In this document: one piece after another, positions 56,806-64,000 of the stretch
How positions within the stretch are numbered: position 1 is the stretch's first letter
Layout: the number at the start of each line of letters is the position of its first letter
Assembly: GCF_002979535.1 (NCBI RefSeq)
Contig: NZ_PCPB01000009.1
Location: forward strand, 55,115 to 119,114
Source of the DNA: Brevundimonas sp. MYb52
Lineage (GTDB): Bacteria; Pseudomonadota; Alphaproteobacteria; Caulobacterales; Caulobacteraceae
Length of the DNA stretch: 64,000 nucleotides
Direction of reading: 5' to 3'
Position numbers and translations under genes: made by a program
Notes under the pieces: model-generated
What the model was told of the DNA's origin: nothing
Databases searched by the model: none
The model's input: the letters and a program-made list of their open reading frames with translations, nothing else

Positions 56806-59688
56806 TTACTGGGCGGGAGCCTTGTCCGAGACGACCTCGGCCTTCCAGGCTGTGTTCGCCGTCAGATACTGACGGGCGGCCGCCTGGATGTCGGCGGGGG
56901 TGAAGGATTCCAGATCGCTGATGTGGGTCTGGATCTGTTCCAGCGAAGCCGGCTTGGCGGCCAGGTCTTCGAGTTGGCCCAGCCAGTACTCGTTGCCGGC
57001 CTGGCTGCGACGCAGGGACTCGATAACCGGCAGACGCGCACGATTCAGTTCATCCTCGCTGACCGGAGCGTCGCGCAGCGAAGCGGTGATCGCATCCACA
57101 GCGGCGTAGAAGGCTGGAATCTTGTCGGCCGCCGTTTCAGCCATCACGAAGATGGAGCCATAGCCCTTGAACACGTCCGACGAGGAGGAGGAGACGCGCG
57201 GCGAATAGGCCAGGGCCTGCTTCTCGCGGATTTCCTCCAGCACGCGCAGCTTGAAGACCTCGGACAGGATGCTGACCTTGCGCGCCTCGGTGCGGTCATC
57301 GACGGCGTCGGTGGTCGGCCAGGCGACATAGCCCAGGGCCTGTTCCGCCGGACCGGTGTGGGTCAGGCGCACCGGCTGGGCGGTCGGCGCCGGGAAGCGA
57401 CGTTGCTCCGAACCCGGCAGCACCTGGGCGGCCGGGGCGCGGGCGGGCAGGGCGGCGAAGGTCGAGGCCACGGTCTTGATGGCGTCATCGACCGTGACGT
57501 CGCCGACCATGACGATGTCGATAGGGCCTGACGACAGGCCCTGGGTCAGGCCCTGCTTCAGGTCGTCCAGGGTGAAGGCGGCGATCTCGGCCGCCGACGG
57601 CACGGCTTCACGCCTGTCGCCGCTGGCCAGCAGGCCGGAGGCCTGAATGCCGAAGGCGCCGCCGGGCGTGGCCATCTGTTGGGCGATGATCTGCGGGAAG
57701 AAGGCCTTGATCTGCTCGAACGGCGCGGCGCGCAGGCCGGGATCGGTCAGATAGGCGGCTAGCACCTGCATCTGCAGTTGCAGATCGGCCGGACGGGTCG
57801 CGCCCGACAACTGATAGGCGTCGCCGTCGATGGCGAAGCCGGTGCTGTAGATCTTGCCCGTCAGAACGCGGCTCAGTTCGTCAGCCGTCAGCTTGCCGAG
57901 ACCGCCCTGGGTGAAGACCATGGGCGCCAGCATCTGCGGGGTGAAGCGGTCGGTGGGCAGGCCTTCTTCACCGATGCCGGTGCGAACCGAGATCAGGATC
58001 TGTTGATCCTTGAAGGCTGTGGGCTTGACCGTCAGGCGCACGCCGTTGGGGAAGTTGACGACCGTGGCGCCGACGGCGGCGACCTCGGTACGGCTGGCGG
58101 GCGTCGCGGCGGCGCCGAAGTCGGCGTAAGGCCATTGCAGTTCAGCCTGTTCGGCGCGGGCTGTGACGGGGACTGCACGGCTGGCTTGCAGGGCGGCGGT
58201 GACCCCGGCCTCGCCGCCTTCGATGGCTTCCGGCGTGATCACCAGGGCCAGGGGGCCTTGACCCTCGAACACCGTCTTGACGGCGGCGTCGACCTGGGTC
58301 GCCTTGAGGTCCTTAACCGCCGCTTCGAACAGGGCCAGGTTGGTGGCAGGGGCCGAGAAGACCAGGTCATCATTGGCCGCGCCGAGAAGGGCGTTGGCCA
58401 GCCCCGGCGTGCTGCGGGTGGCGGCGGCCTGGACGGCGTTTTCCAGCGCCGTGCGGTTGTTGGCGATCTCGCGATCCAGTTCGACCTGGGTGACGCCGAA
58501 CTGCACCAGGCGGCGCTGTTCCTGGTCGATGGTCTCCAGCGCACGCGTCAGGCCGCCTGGATTGAAGGCGGCCGAGATGGAGCCGATGTCGACGCTGTCG
58601 AACAGGCTGCCGCTGCCGGCGCTGGCCTGGATGAAGGGCGGGTTGTCGGCGCGGGCGATTTCGCCCAGGCGGCGATTCAGGACGGCCAGCCCCAGGTTCT
58701 GCAGCAGGCTGTCGCGACGTTCCGCAACCGTGTCGGGGTCCAGATCAGGATTGCGGACCCAGTTCAGTTGGATCGACGACTGGACGCCGGGTTCGACCAG
58801 GATGCGGGTCTCGGGCGAGCGCGGAGCGACGGTTCCCAGATCGGGATTGGGGCCGTCCGCCGCCTTGGGCTTCCAGTCGGCGAAGGTTGCGCGGATCTTG
58901 GCTTCCATCTGATCAACGTCGAAGTCGCCGACAGCGATCATGGTCGCGCGTTCGGGGCGGTAATAGGCGTCGTAGAACTCGACGAAGCGTTCACGCGGGG
59001 CCGAACGGATGATGCTGAGGTCGCCGATCGGCAGGCGATTGGCCAAGCGTTGGCCGGGCGCGAGCAGAGCGATCTGGGCTTTCAGCGAGCGCAGGCCGGG
59101 GGTGTTGCGCAGGCGTTCTTCGCCCTCGATGACGCCGCGCTCGGCGTCGATGTCTTCGGCCTTCATCAGGGCTTCGGACACCTGTTCGCGCATGATCCGC
59201 AGCGAAGTGTCGACCGTCTCGTCATTGGTGCGCGGCAGCTCCAGCGTATAGGCGGTCTGGTCAAAGCTGGTGAAGGCGTTGGTGTCAGCGCCGAAGGCCA
59301 GGCCCAGGCGTTCCAGAATACGCAGCAGTTCGTTCTCGGGCACATTGGTCGTGCCGTTGAAAGCCATGTGCTCCATGAAGTGGGCCAGACCCAGCTGGTC
59401 TTCATTCTCCATCAGCGATCCGGCGGCGATGCGCAGCCGCAGCGAGGCCTGACCCGGCGGCGTGGCGTTCTTCAAGATGGCGTAGCGCATCCCGTTCGGC
59501 AGGGTGCCGAAACGGACATTGGAGTCGGCGGGGATGTCGCTGGTGGCCTGAGCCCAGGGTTGTGACGGTTGAGCGTCCTGCGCGACGACGACCGCAGGGG
59601 GCGTCAGGGCGACGGCGGGCAGGGCGGCCCCGCCCAGCAGGGCGAGGCTGGAGGCGGCGAGCAGCAGCAGGCGGCGAGGGGATCGCAT
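56806..59688 (-). CDS. M16-family zinc metallopeptidase
   Basis: This 960-residue protein has a signal peptide (about 1-28) and two M16 halves. The first has the inverted zinc motif HFMEH (H103, E106, H107) with the third ligand expected near ERGVIEGEE. The second (about 505-955) lacks a clear active-site motif, as is usual for the non-catalytic half. It probably degrades peptides in the periplasm. The stop codon is 17 bp from a terminator of the convergent gene. It lies between the secreted protein and the hfa operon. Confidence 0.9.
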   Translation of the reverse strand: MRSPRRLLLLAASSLALLGGAALPAVALTPPAVVVAQDAQPSQPWAQATSDIPADSNVRFGTLPNGMRYAILKNATPPGQASLRLRIAAGSLMENEDQLGLAHFMEHMAFNGTTNVPENELLRILERLGLAFGADTNAFTSFDQTAYTLELPRTNDETVDTSLRIMREQVSEALMKAEDIDAERGVIEGEERLRNTPGLRSLKAQIALLAPGQRLANRLPIGDLSIIRSAPRERFVEFYDAYYRPERATMIAVGDFDVDQMEAKIRATFADWKPKAADGPNPDLGTVAPRSPETRILVEPGVQSSIQLNWVRNPDLDPDTVAERRDSLLQNLGLAVLNRRLGEIARADNPPFIQASAGSGSLFDSVDIGSISAAFNPGGLTRALETIDQEQRRLVQFGVTQVELDREIANNRTALENAVQAAATRSTPGLANALLGAANDDLVFSAPATNLALFEAAVKDLKATQVDAAVKTVFEGQGPLALVITPEAIEGGEAGVTAALQASRAVPVTARAEQAELQWPYADFGAAATPASRTEVAAVGATVVNFPNGVRLTVKPTAFKDQQILISVRTGIGEEGLPTDRFTPQMLAPMVFTQGGLGKLTADELSRVLTGKIYSTGFAIDGDAYQLSGATRPADLQLQMQVLAAYLTDPGLRAAPFEQIKAFFPQIIAQQMATPGGAFGIQASGLLASGDRREAVPSAAEIAAFTLDDLKQGLTQGLSSGPIDIVMVGDVTVDDAIKTVASTFAALPARAPAAQVLPGSEQRRFPAPTAQPVRLTHTGPAEQALGYVAWPTTDAVDDRTEARKVSILSEVFKLRVLEEIREKQALAYSPRVSSSSSDVFKGYGSIFVMAETAADKIPAFYAAVDAITASLRDAPVSEDELNRARLPVIESLRRSQAGNEYWLGQLEDLAAKPASLEQIQTHISDLESFTPADIQAAARQYLTANTAWKAEVVSDKAPAQ

Positions 59689-59823
59689 TCAGTATAGTCT
59701 CCGGACCGTGCGATCAGGCTGCCCCCGGGACTGACTGCGGCCCTGCACGTTGGTCGCGTGCAATGGCATATGCACGTTCGACCAAAGTGACAAAGGTCCT
59801 TGACTGTCTCAAGTTACCGAAAG
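59689..59823. other. Gap between hfaD and the M16 gene
   Basis: The 135-bp gap separates the M16 start from the hfaD stop, both on the minus strand. It should contain the M16 promoter. ATATGCAC and nearby AT-rich bases (59768-59810) are compatible with a promoter, but no consensus is clear and no hfa terminator was found. Confidence 0.4.
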
Positions 59824-61083
59824 TTAATTTCCGCCGGTCCGTGTGACATAGAAGGTCGCTGCGTTGCCGACGGCGTTGGCGCCGGCGATGACATTGCGGC
59901 CATTCCCGTTGATGGTCGTATTGGCGATGGCGCTGACATTGCCCGTGTTGGTCTGGACATTGCGCGCGTTCAGATCGCCGCCGCATTCGGCGCAGGCGTA
60001 GCCGGTGATGGAGTTGCCTGCTGCATTGGCCCCGACATAGGCGTCGTAACCCTTCTGACCGACGAACGAGGCCGTGGCCTCGACGCCGCCTGTGTTCATC
60101 TGGGTGTTGTCGATGTCGACATAGATGTCGTTGTTGCCGACGGTGACGTCGTTGGCGACGGCGCTGGCCGTGGCGGTCGCCTTGCCGAAGTCATAGGAGC
60201 TGAGTTGGACGGCGCCCCGAATTCGGGCGCTATTGTCCTGATCGGTGGTGGTGATCAGCGAGCCGCCCTGATTGTAGAAGCTGGCCTGGTTGCCGCCCGC
60301 ATGGGCGCGCGCCGCCAGGTTCCAGCCGTTGCCGGCATGAATGCCCGTGCCAGCCTCGACCATGGCGCCGGACGAACGTTGGCGCACCTCCAGTTCCTGG
60401 TTGGTCGATGGGCCAGAGGTCGCCTGAACGGCGTTGGCCATAGCCTGGCTGGAGAAGTCGGCCGGATCGCGAACGAAGCGGGGCGAGGCCTGATTGGTCG
60501 CGCGCACCTGGCCCGTCGTGGTCTGATCAATGGAGCCGACCAGGGAGGCGCGGTCGCTGCCAGAGCCGTTGCCAGCCAGTGCGACGGTGTTGCCATAGGC
60601 GCCGACAGCGATGGTTCCTCCGCCGACCATCCGTGCGTCCTGGCCGGTGATCAGGCTGGACGCGGTCACGTCGCCGCTGGCGGACTGCGTCGCGTCTATG
60701 CCCATCTGGGCCCGGGTCGCGGTGCCGGCCAGATAGTTGCCGCGCGCCTGGGTGACGCTGGTGACCAGGCCATTGGTGTCGCCGCCCAGCGTCATGGTGG
60801 TCGAGGCCGAGGACTCGCCGCGCATGTCCTGTGTCGAGCGGACGTCCACCGCTTGGCCGTCGGCGCCGCCCACCAGGCTGTTGCCCTGGGCGGCGGTGGA
60901 CGCCGTCACCTGATCGCTGACGTCGACGACGTTCAACGTCTGCCCGGAGATTATATCGCCGAGCTGAATTTGTTCATTCAGGACCAGACCGCGGTCCTGG
61001 GCCGCGACCTCAGTAGCGGCCGCGGCGTACATCGCCGTCGCGGCGATCGTGCCAGCGAGACGGATCCGCGCGAGTCTGACCAT
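59824..61083 (-). CDS. hfaD: Holdfast anchoring protein HfaD
   Basis: HfaD is an outer-surface adhesin that helps anchor the holdfast polysaccharide to the cell envelope in Caulobacter. The 419-residue protein has a signal peptide (about 1-28, MYAAAATEVAAQ) and then a long repetitive region with many Asn/Gly/Thr/Gln and short ..GN..V..A.. turns, such as GNSLVGGADGQAVDV and ANAVQATSGPSTNQELEV, typical of a beta-helical or fimbrial surface protein. The start at 61083 lies 74 bp inside the end of hfaB. It is the third gene of hfaABD. Confidence 0.85.
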   Translation of the reverse strand: MVRLARIRLAGTIAATAMYAAAATEVAAQDRGLVLNEQIQLGDIISGQTLNVVDVSDQVTASTAAQGNSLVGGADGQAVDVRSTQDMRGESSASTTMTLGGDTNGLVTSVTQARGNYLAGTATRAQMGIDATQSASGDVTASSLITGQDARMVGGGTIAVGAYGNTVALAGNGSGSDRASLVGSIDQTTTGQVRATNQASPRFVRDPADFSSQAMANAVQATSGPSTNQELEVRQRSSGAMVEAGTGIHAGNGWNLAARAHAGGNQASFYNQGGSLITTTDQDNSARIRGAVQLSSYDFGKATATASAVANDVTVGNNDIYVDIDNTQMNTGGVEATASFVGQKGYDAYVGANAAGNSITGYACAECGGDLNARNVQTNTGNVSAIANTTINGNGRNVIAGANAVGNAATFYVTRTGGN

Positions 61084-62029
61084 TGTTCGTGTCCGTGTTT
61101 GCATAGGCGGGGTAGTAGCCGCCGGTCGGGCCGACGGGAGAGTCGCCCAGAGGATCATTGGCGGGGTTGAGGCAGACCTCGGGACCCGGCGCACCATAGA
61201 GATTGGCCATGAACTCGACCGTGGCGCGCTCCACCAGGGCGCGGACGGCCAGTTGAACCGGCTCCAGGCCGCTGGTGCCGGCCGAGATGTCGAAGACGTT
61301 GCCGTTCAGGAAGTCGAACACGCCCGCCGACACTTCGCGACCGACGATCTGCTTCTGATAGGAGACGACATCGACGACCTCGAGCGTGGTGGTCTGCACC
61401 AGGCGCAGGTCGATGGCGATGTTCATAACGAAGACCTTGCCGGTCAGCAGGCCCGATCCGCCGTTCTGTTCGACCTCGCCGCCGGCGATGTCGAAGCCGC
61501 CCGAGCGGATGTTGTAGTTCACCTCGGTGATGCCGCCGACGACATAGAAGTCCGAGCCCGGCACCTGGCCGGCCAGGATGCGGCGATAGGCGGCGTCCTG
61601 CGGCGCGCCGTTCGGCAGGTCGTCGCTGATCAGCTTGTTGTTGGCGTAGCGCAACTCCAGCTCGGACACCGAGGTGTCGTAGCGCTCGACGATGCGCGCG
61701 CCGGCCTTGGCCAGGGCGGTGTTCGTCATCAGGGAGGCGCCCTGGGTGATCTGGCGCCCGCCGTCCGAGGAGATGGAGCCCGTGTAGTCGCTGATCCGGC
61801 CGACCGCCATGCGCGGCGAGGGCAGGTTGTAGCGACGCGCATAGTCGGCCAGGCAGTAGAGCGCGGTCGAATAGGGGGTCGGGTTCGACGTCACCGGGGC
61901 GTTGCCGATCGGCGTGGCGTAACGGCCCGAGGGGCCGGCGCTCGTGCTGGCGCAACCGGCCAGGACCCCGGCGACGGCGGTCAGGACGGCGGCGACCCGC
62001 AACGGACGATGGAGGCGATGTGGGGTCAT
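61010..62029 (-). CDS. hfaB: Holdfast anchoring protein HfaB (CsgG-like)
   Basis: HfaB is a CsgG-type outer-membrane lipoprotein needed to export and anchor HfaA and HfaD. The 339-residue protein has a lipobox LAGC (Cys26) and CsgG-like motifs: MAVGRISDYTGSIS, SDFYVVGGITEVNYN and VFVMNIAIDLRLVQTTTLEVVD. The start overlaps hfaA (ATGA). The last 24 codons overlap hfaD and are Arg-rich, as if read in the wrong frame of hfaD, so the true C-terminus is uncertain. Confidence 0.9.
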   Translation of the reverse strand: MTPHRLHRPLRVAAVLTAVAGVLAGCASTSAGPSGRYATPIGNAPVTSNPTPYSTALYCLADYARRYNLPSPRMAVGRISDYTGSISSDGGRQITQGASLMTNTALAKAGARIVERYDTSVSELELRYANNKLISDDLPNGAPQDAAYRRILAGQVPGSDFYVVGGITEVNYNIRSGGFDIAGGEVEQNGGSGLLTGKVFVMNIAIDLRLVQTTTLEVVDVVSYQKQIVGREVSAGVFDFLNGNVFDISAGTSGLEPVQLAVRALVERATVEFMANLYGAPGPEVCLNPANDPLGDSPVGPTGGYYPAYANTDTNNGQTRADPSRWHDRRDGDVRRGRY

Positions 62030-62463
62030 CAGAAGTTCAAGGTCCCGTTCAGGGCGGTGCCGGCAGTGATGTTGCCGGTATTGGTCTGGTTGGAGTTGAT
62101 CACGACCGTGTTCCGGTTGCCCTGGACCACGACGTTGAGGCTGTTGCCGATGGCGGTCGCGCCGCCAATGGCCGTGCCATTGTTGGACGACCCAGCGCCG
62201 GCATAGCCGCTGGACACGCCGGCGGACGAACTGGAATAGCTGCTGGCGCCTGACTGGATGATGCCGTTCACGACCAGCCGGTTGCCGTTGGCGTCGCGGG
62301 TCGAGCCGCTGGAAGCCTGGGCGGTGGTGTAGCGCGAGGCGCCATAGCCGGCCTGGAACTGCGCAGCGCCGGCCGAACCCGTCGACTGCGCGGATGCGGC
62401 GCCGGCCGCCATTGCGGGCAGGGCCAGTGCGGCGACGGTCAGGATCAGTCTTTGGAACAGCAT
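62029..62463 (-). CDS. hfaA: Holdfast anchoring protein HfaA (curlin-like)
   Basis: HfaA is a small exported protein with amyloid-like properties that helps fix the holdfast to the cell pole. The 144-residue protein has a signal peptide ending AASAQ (about residue 25), a Ser/Ala/Gly-rich part, and a tail with short repeats like GNSLNVVVQGNRNTVVINSNQT, resembling curlin repeats. The ATG at 62463 is preceded by GGGGA about 8 bases upstream. It starts hfaABD and overlaps hfaB by ATGA. Confidence 0.87.
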   Translation of the reverse strand: MLFQRLILTVAALALPAMAAGAASAQSTGSAGAAQFQAGYGASRYTTAQASSGSTRDANGNRLVVNGIIQSGASSYSSSSAGVSSGYAGAGSSNNGTAIGGATAIGNSLNVVVQGNRNTVVINSNQTNTGNITAGTALNGTLNF

Positions 62464-62528
62464 GCAGGATTCCCCAGCGGCGATACGGGGTCGCCAAGCA
62501 ACCCGCGTGCCAGTTTGGAACCTGGGTC

Positions 62529-62543
62529 TTAAGATCGGCTTGA
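62529..62543. promoter_or_regulatory. CtrA-like site upstream of hfaA
   Basis: TTAA-GATCGGC-TTGA matches the CtrA consensus TTAA-N7-TTAA with one mismatch, 66 bp before the hfaA ATG in the hfaA/rhomboid divergent gap. GATTC (62468-62472), a GANTC site, lies next to the hfaA start. In Caulobacter, hfa transcription is cell-cycle controlled. Here this is an inference. Confidence 0.4.
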
Positions 62544-62574
62544 GATTGCGCCGGTCTTTGTCCATCAAGCGCCT

Positions 62575-63243
62575 ATGCAGAACCCTACCGATGACCCGAT
62601 CCACCCGCCGCGCGAACGGATCTTCAACGCGCCCTTTCTGCCGGTGTTGATCGCCGCCTCAATGCCCGCCCTCTATTGGTTTCAGGAGCGTTTGCCCGAT
62701 CAGGGCATGTCGATGGCCTTTCGCGCCGCAGATCTGTGGCGAGGCCAGTGGGCGGGCCTCTTCACCTCCATGTTGCTGCATGGGGGATGGGCGCATGTCG
62801 CTATGAATGCGGTCGGGGCGCTGGCGTTTGGCACGCCGGTGGCGCGTCTGCTCTCTCGCGGGTTCGGCCCGTTGGCCTTCATCGCCCTCTATGTAGCCAG
62901 CGGCGTCGTGGCGGCTTTCGGCTATGGCCTGTGCCATCCGGGGAGTGAAAGCAGCCTGGTCGGCGCTTCGGGCGCGGTCTTCGGGCTGATTGGGGCGGCG
63001 ACCCGTCTCATGGGGGGACACGGACGTGTCCTACCCCTGTTCCAATCCGGGGTTCTGAAACAGGCGGCGGCCTGGATGGCCGTCAATCTCATCGTGGGAC
63101 TGGTGGGACTGGCGCCGGGCGCAGCCGGCGCCAGCATCGCCTGGGAAGCACACGCTTTCGGCTTCGTCGTCGGAATCCTGGCGATTGGACCTTTGGGGCG
63201 CCTCTTTGGTCCGCGGCTGGATTTGCGTCAGGCCGGACTCTGA
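62575..63243 (+). CDS. Rhomboid family intramembrane serine protease
   Basis: The 222-residue protein has about six membrane helices and the rhomboid motifs HGGWAHVAMN (69-78), GASGAVFG with the catalytic Ser132, and WEAHAFGFVVG with the catalytic His193. It should cleave membrane proteins within the bilayer. Its substrate is unknown. The gene is divergent from hfaA and shares the 111-bp gap, so it could be controlled with the hfa genes. Confidence 0.92.
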   Translation: MQNPTDDPIHPPRERIFNAPFLPVLIAASMPALYWFQERLPDQGMSMAFRAADLWRGQWAGLFTSMLLHGGWAHVAMNAVGALAFGTPVARLLSRGFGPLAFIALYVASGVVAAFGYGLCHPGSESSLVGASGAVFGLIGAATRLMGGHGRVLPLFQSGVLKQAAAWMAVNLIVGLVGLAPGAAGASIAWEAHAFGFVVGILAIGPLGRLFGPRLDLRQAGL

Positions 63244-63308
63244 GCGATCCTGTCGGCGTAGCGGCCGGTCCGCGGTCGTCTCCCATCTTGAAACGGGAAG
63301 GAACCGCC

Positions 63309-63737
63309 ATGCTGGTCGCCGAGATACTCAAGGGCAAGGGGCAGGCTGTCTTCACTCTGTCGCCCGACACGTCCCTGACCGAGGCCTGCGCCGAACTCGA
63401 CCGCAAACGCGTCGGCGCCCTGATCGTCTGTCAGGGGGACGACGTGGTCGGGGTGCTCTCTGAGCGGGATATAGTGCGCGCTGTCGCACGGGACGGCGTC
63501 GCGGCTCTGTCGCAACCGACGTCCCATTATATGACGACCGAAGTGATCTTCGCCGAGCCGGGCGAAACTGTGGCTGTGCTGATGGGGCGCATGACGGATC
63601 GCCGCGTGCGGCACCTGCCGGTGCTGCGTGAACGCCAGCTGGCCGGGGTCGTCTCTATCGGCGACGTGGTCAAATGCCAGATCGCTGAAGCGAAGCAGGA
63701 GGCGGAAAGTCTGCGCACCTATATAGCGGCAGGGTAG
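63309..63737 (+). CDS. Two-CBS-domain protein
   Basis: The 142-residue protein is a CBS pair: first domain about 8-65 (FTLSPDTSLTEACAELDRKRVG, VVGVLSERDIVRAVA), second about 70-130 (YMTTEVIFAEPGETVAVLMGRM, HLPVLRERQLAGVVSIGDVV). CBS pairs bind adenine nucleotides and control partner activity. No partner domain is fused. The ATG at 63309 has AAGGAA 7 bases upstream; 63288 is an upstream in-frame alternative. It is 65 bp after the rhomboid gene. Confidence 0.9.
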   Translation: MLVAEILKGKGQAVFTLSPDTSLTEACAELDRKRVGALIVCQGDDVVGVLSERDIVRAVARDGVAALSQPTSHYMTTEVIFAEPGETVAVLMGRMTDRRVRHLPVLRERQLAGVVSIGDVVKCQIAEAKQEAESLRTYIAAG

Positions 63738-63926
63738 GCAAGATGCGGACTCGCGTTCGTTGAGATAGTTCGCATTTCTGTCATTTGAGGGTTGTGGACT
63801 CGGGTGGGTGTCCGTATATCCGCCGCTCGCTTGGAAACGGGCGGGGCGCTGGGGCCGGAGACGGGCTTGGCGAAGTGGATTTGGGAGCTTTGGTTTCCGG
63901 GTTTGCGGAAAGGCTGAAAAGCCTGG
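63738..63926. other. Gap before the right-edge promoter
   Basis: This stretch contains two GACTC (GANTC) sites at 63748-63752 and 63797-63801. No ORF or terminator for the CBS gene is clear. Confidence 0.4.
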
Positions 63927-63955
63927 TTGACAAGGAGATCGGCATTCCTTAGATA
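63927..63955 (+). promoter_or_regulatory. Near-consensus sigma-70 promoter at the right edge (rRNA-like)
   Basis: TTGACA (63927-63932), a 17-bp spacer and TAGATA (63950-63955) form a near-perfect promoter followed by GCCGCCTCCGCC. This form resembles alphaproteobacterial rRNA promoters. The transcribed gene is beyond the window, so the rRNA assignment is an inference. Confidence 0.65.
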
Positions 63956-64000
63956 GCCGCCTCCGCCGGGGCCTTCGGGTTTCGGGAGTGTTGAAAAAGT

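Overview
The window looks like chromosomal DNA of a stalked or adhesive alphaproteobacterium of the Caulobacteraceae, most likely Brevundimonas or a close relative. The evidence is the high GC content, a holdfast anchor operon (hfaABD), the Caulobacter-type flagellar order fliF-fliG-flbE-fliN-flbD followed by flhA, an FtsZ with a long Pro/Gln-rich linker, and CcrM-type GANTC and CtrA-like motifs near cell-cycle genes. The genus is inferred from gene content, because no rRNA gene is visible. No phage, integrase, transposase, CRISPR array or tRNA was seen, so this is mainly a core-genome segment.

Layout. 1-6.1 kb: end of a glycosyltransferase, a small lipoprotein, purL, a membrane protein, a TPR-plus-hydroxylase gene and purQ. 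6.2-15.9 kb: the end of a division/cell-wall cluster (ddl, ftsQ, ftsA, ftsZ, lpxC), interrupted between ftsA and ftsZ by a 3.3-kb TonB-dependent receptor gene. 16-31.6 kb: housekeeping genes (pgeF/yfiH, a midA-like methyltransferase, lgt, ubiK, proC, an OmpR/EnvZ-type pair, ilvE, a NupC-type nucleoside transporter, GST, thioesterase, a uracil-DNA glycosylase family gene, a lipase-like lipoprotein and a Leu/Glu-type dehydrogenase). 31.8-40 kb: the flagellar operon, with a complete class A beta-lactamase gene between flbD and flhA. 40-43 kb: three overlapping signalling genes (CHASE3 kinase, single-domain receiver, receiver-HisKA_2 kinase). 43-48.4 kb: NUDIX, CsbD, TIKI-like, VWA/CoxE-like, GNAT and histidine-phosphatase genes. 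48.4-52.4 kb: a GIY-YIG gene bounded by perfect 30-bp inverted repeats, then xseB, a csaA-like gene, ispA and dxs. 52.7-59.7 kb: a CPA2 antiporter, phoH with an unusual leader, a gamma-carbonic anhydrase family gene, a secreted Pro/Cys-rich protein and an M16 protease. 59.8-62.5 kb: hfaDBA on the minus strand. 62.6-64 kb: a rhomboid protease, a CBS protein and, at the right edge, a near-consensus promoter that may drive an rRNA operon outside the window.

How it fits together. FtsQ/A/Z, Ddl, LpxC and Lgt serve division and envelope building. XseB, IspA and Dxs form a compact run (repair and isoprenoid precursors). Flagellar and holdfast genes are the two surface systems of a dimorphic lifestyle, and near-consensus CtrA sites lie upstream of fliF, hfaA and ftsZ. 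Several features are not ordinary housekeeping: a family of long intergenic palindromes (three full copies and one half copy), the GIY-YIG gene between inverted repeats, terminator-like hairpins in the leaders of phoH and the nucleoside transporter gene, and two cargo-like insertions in conserved operons (TonB receptor, beta-lactamase). No obvious new defence system was found.
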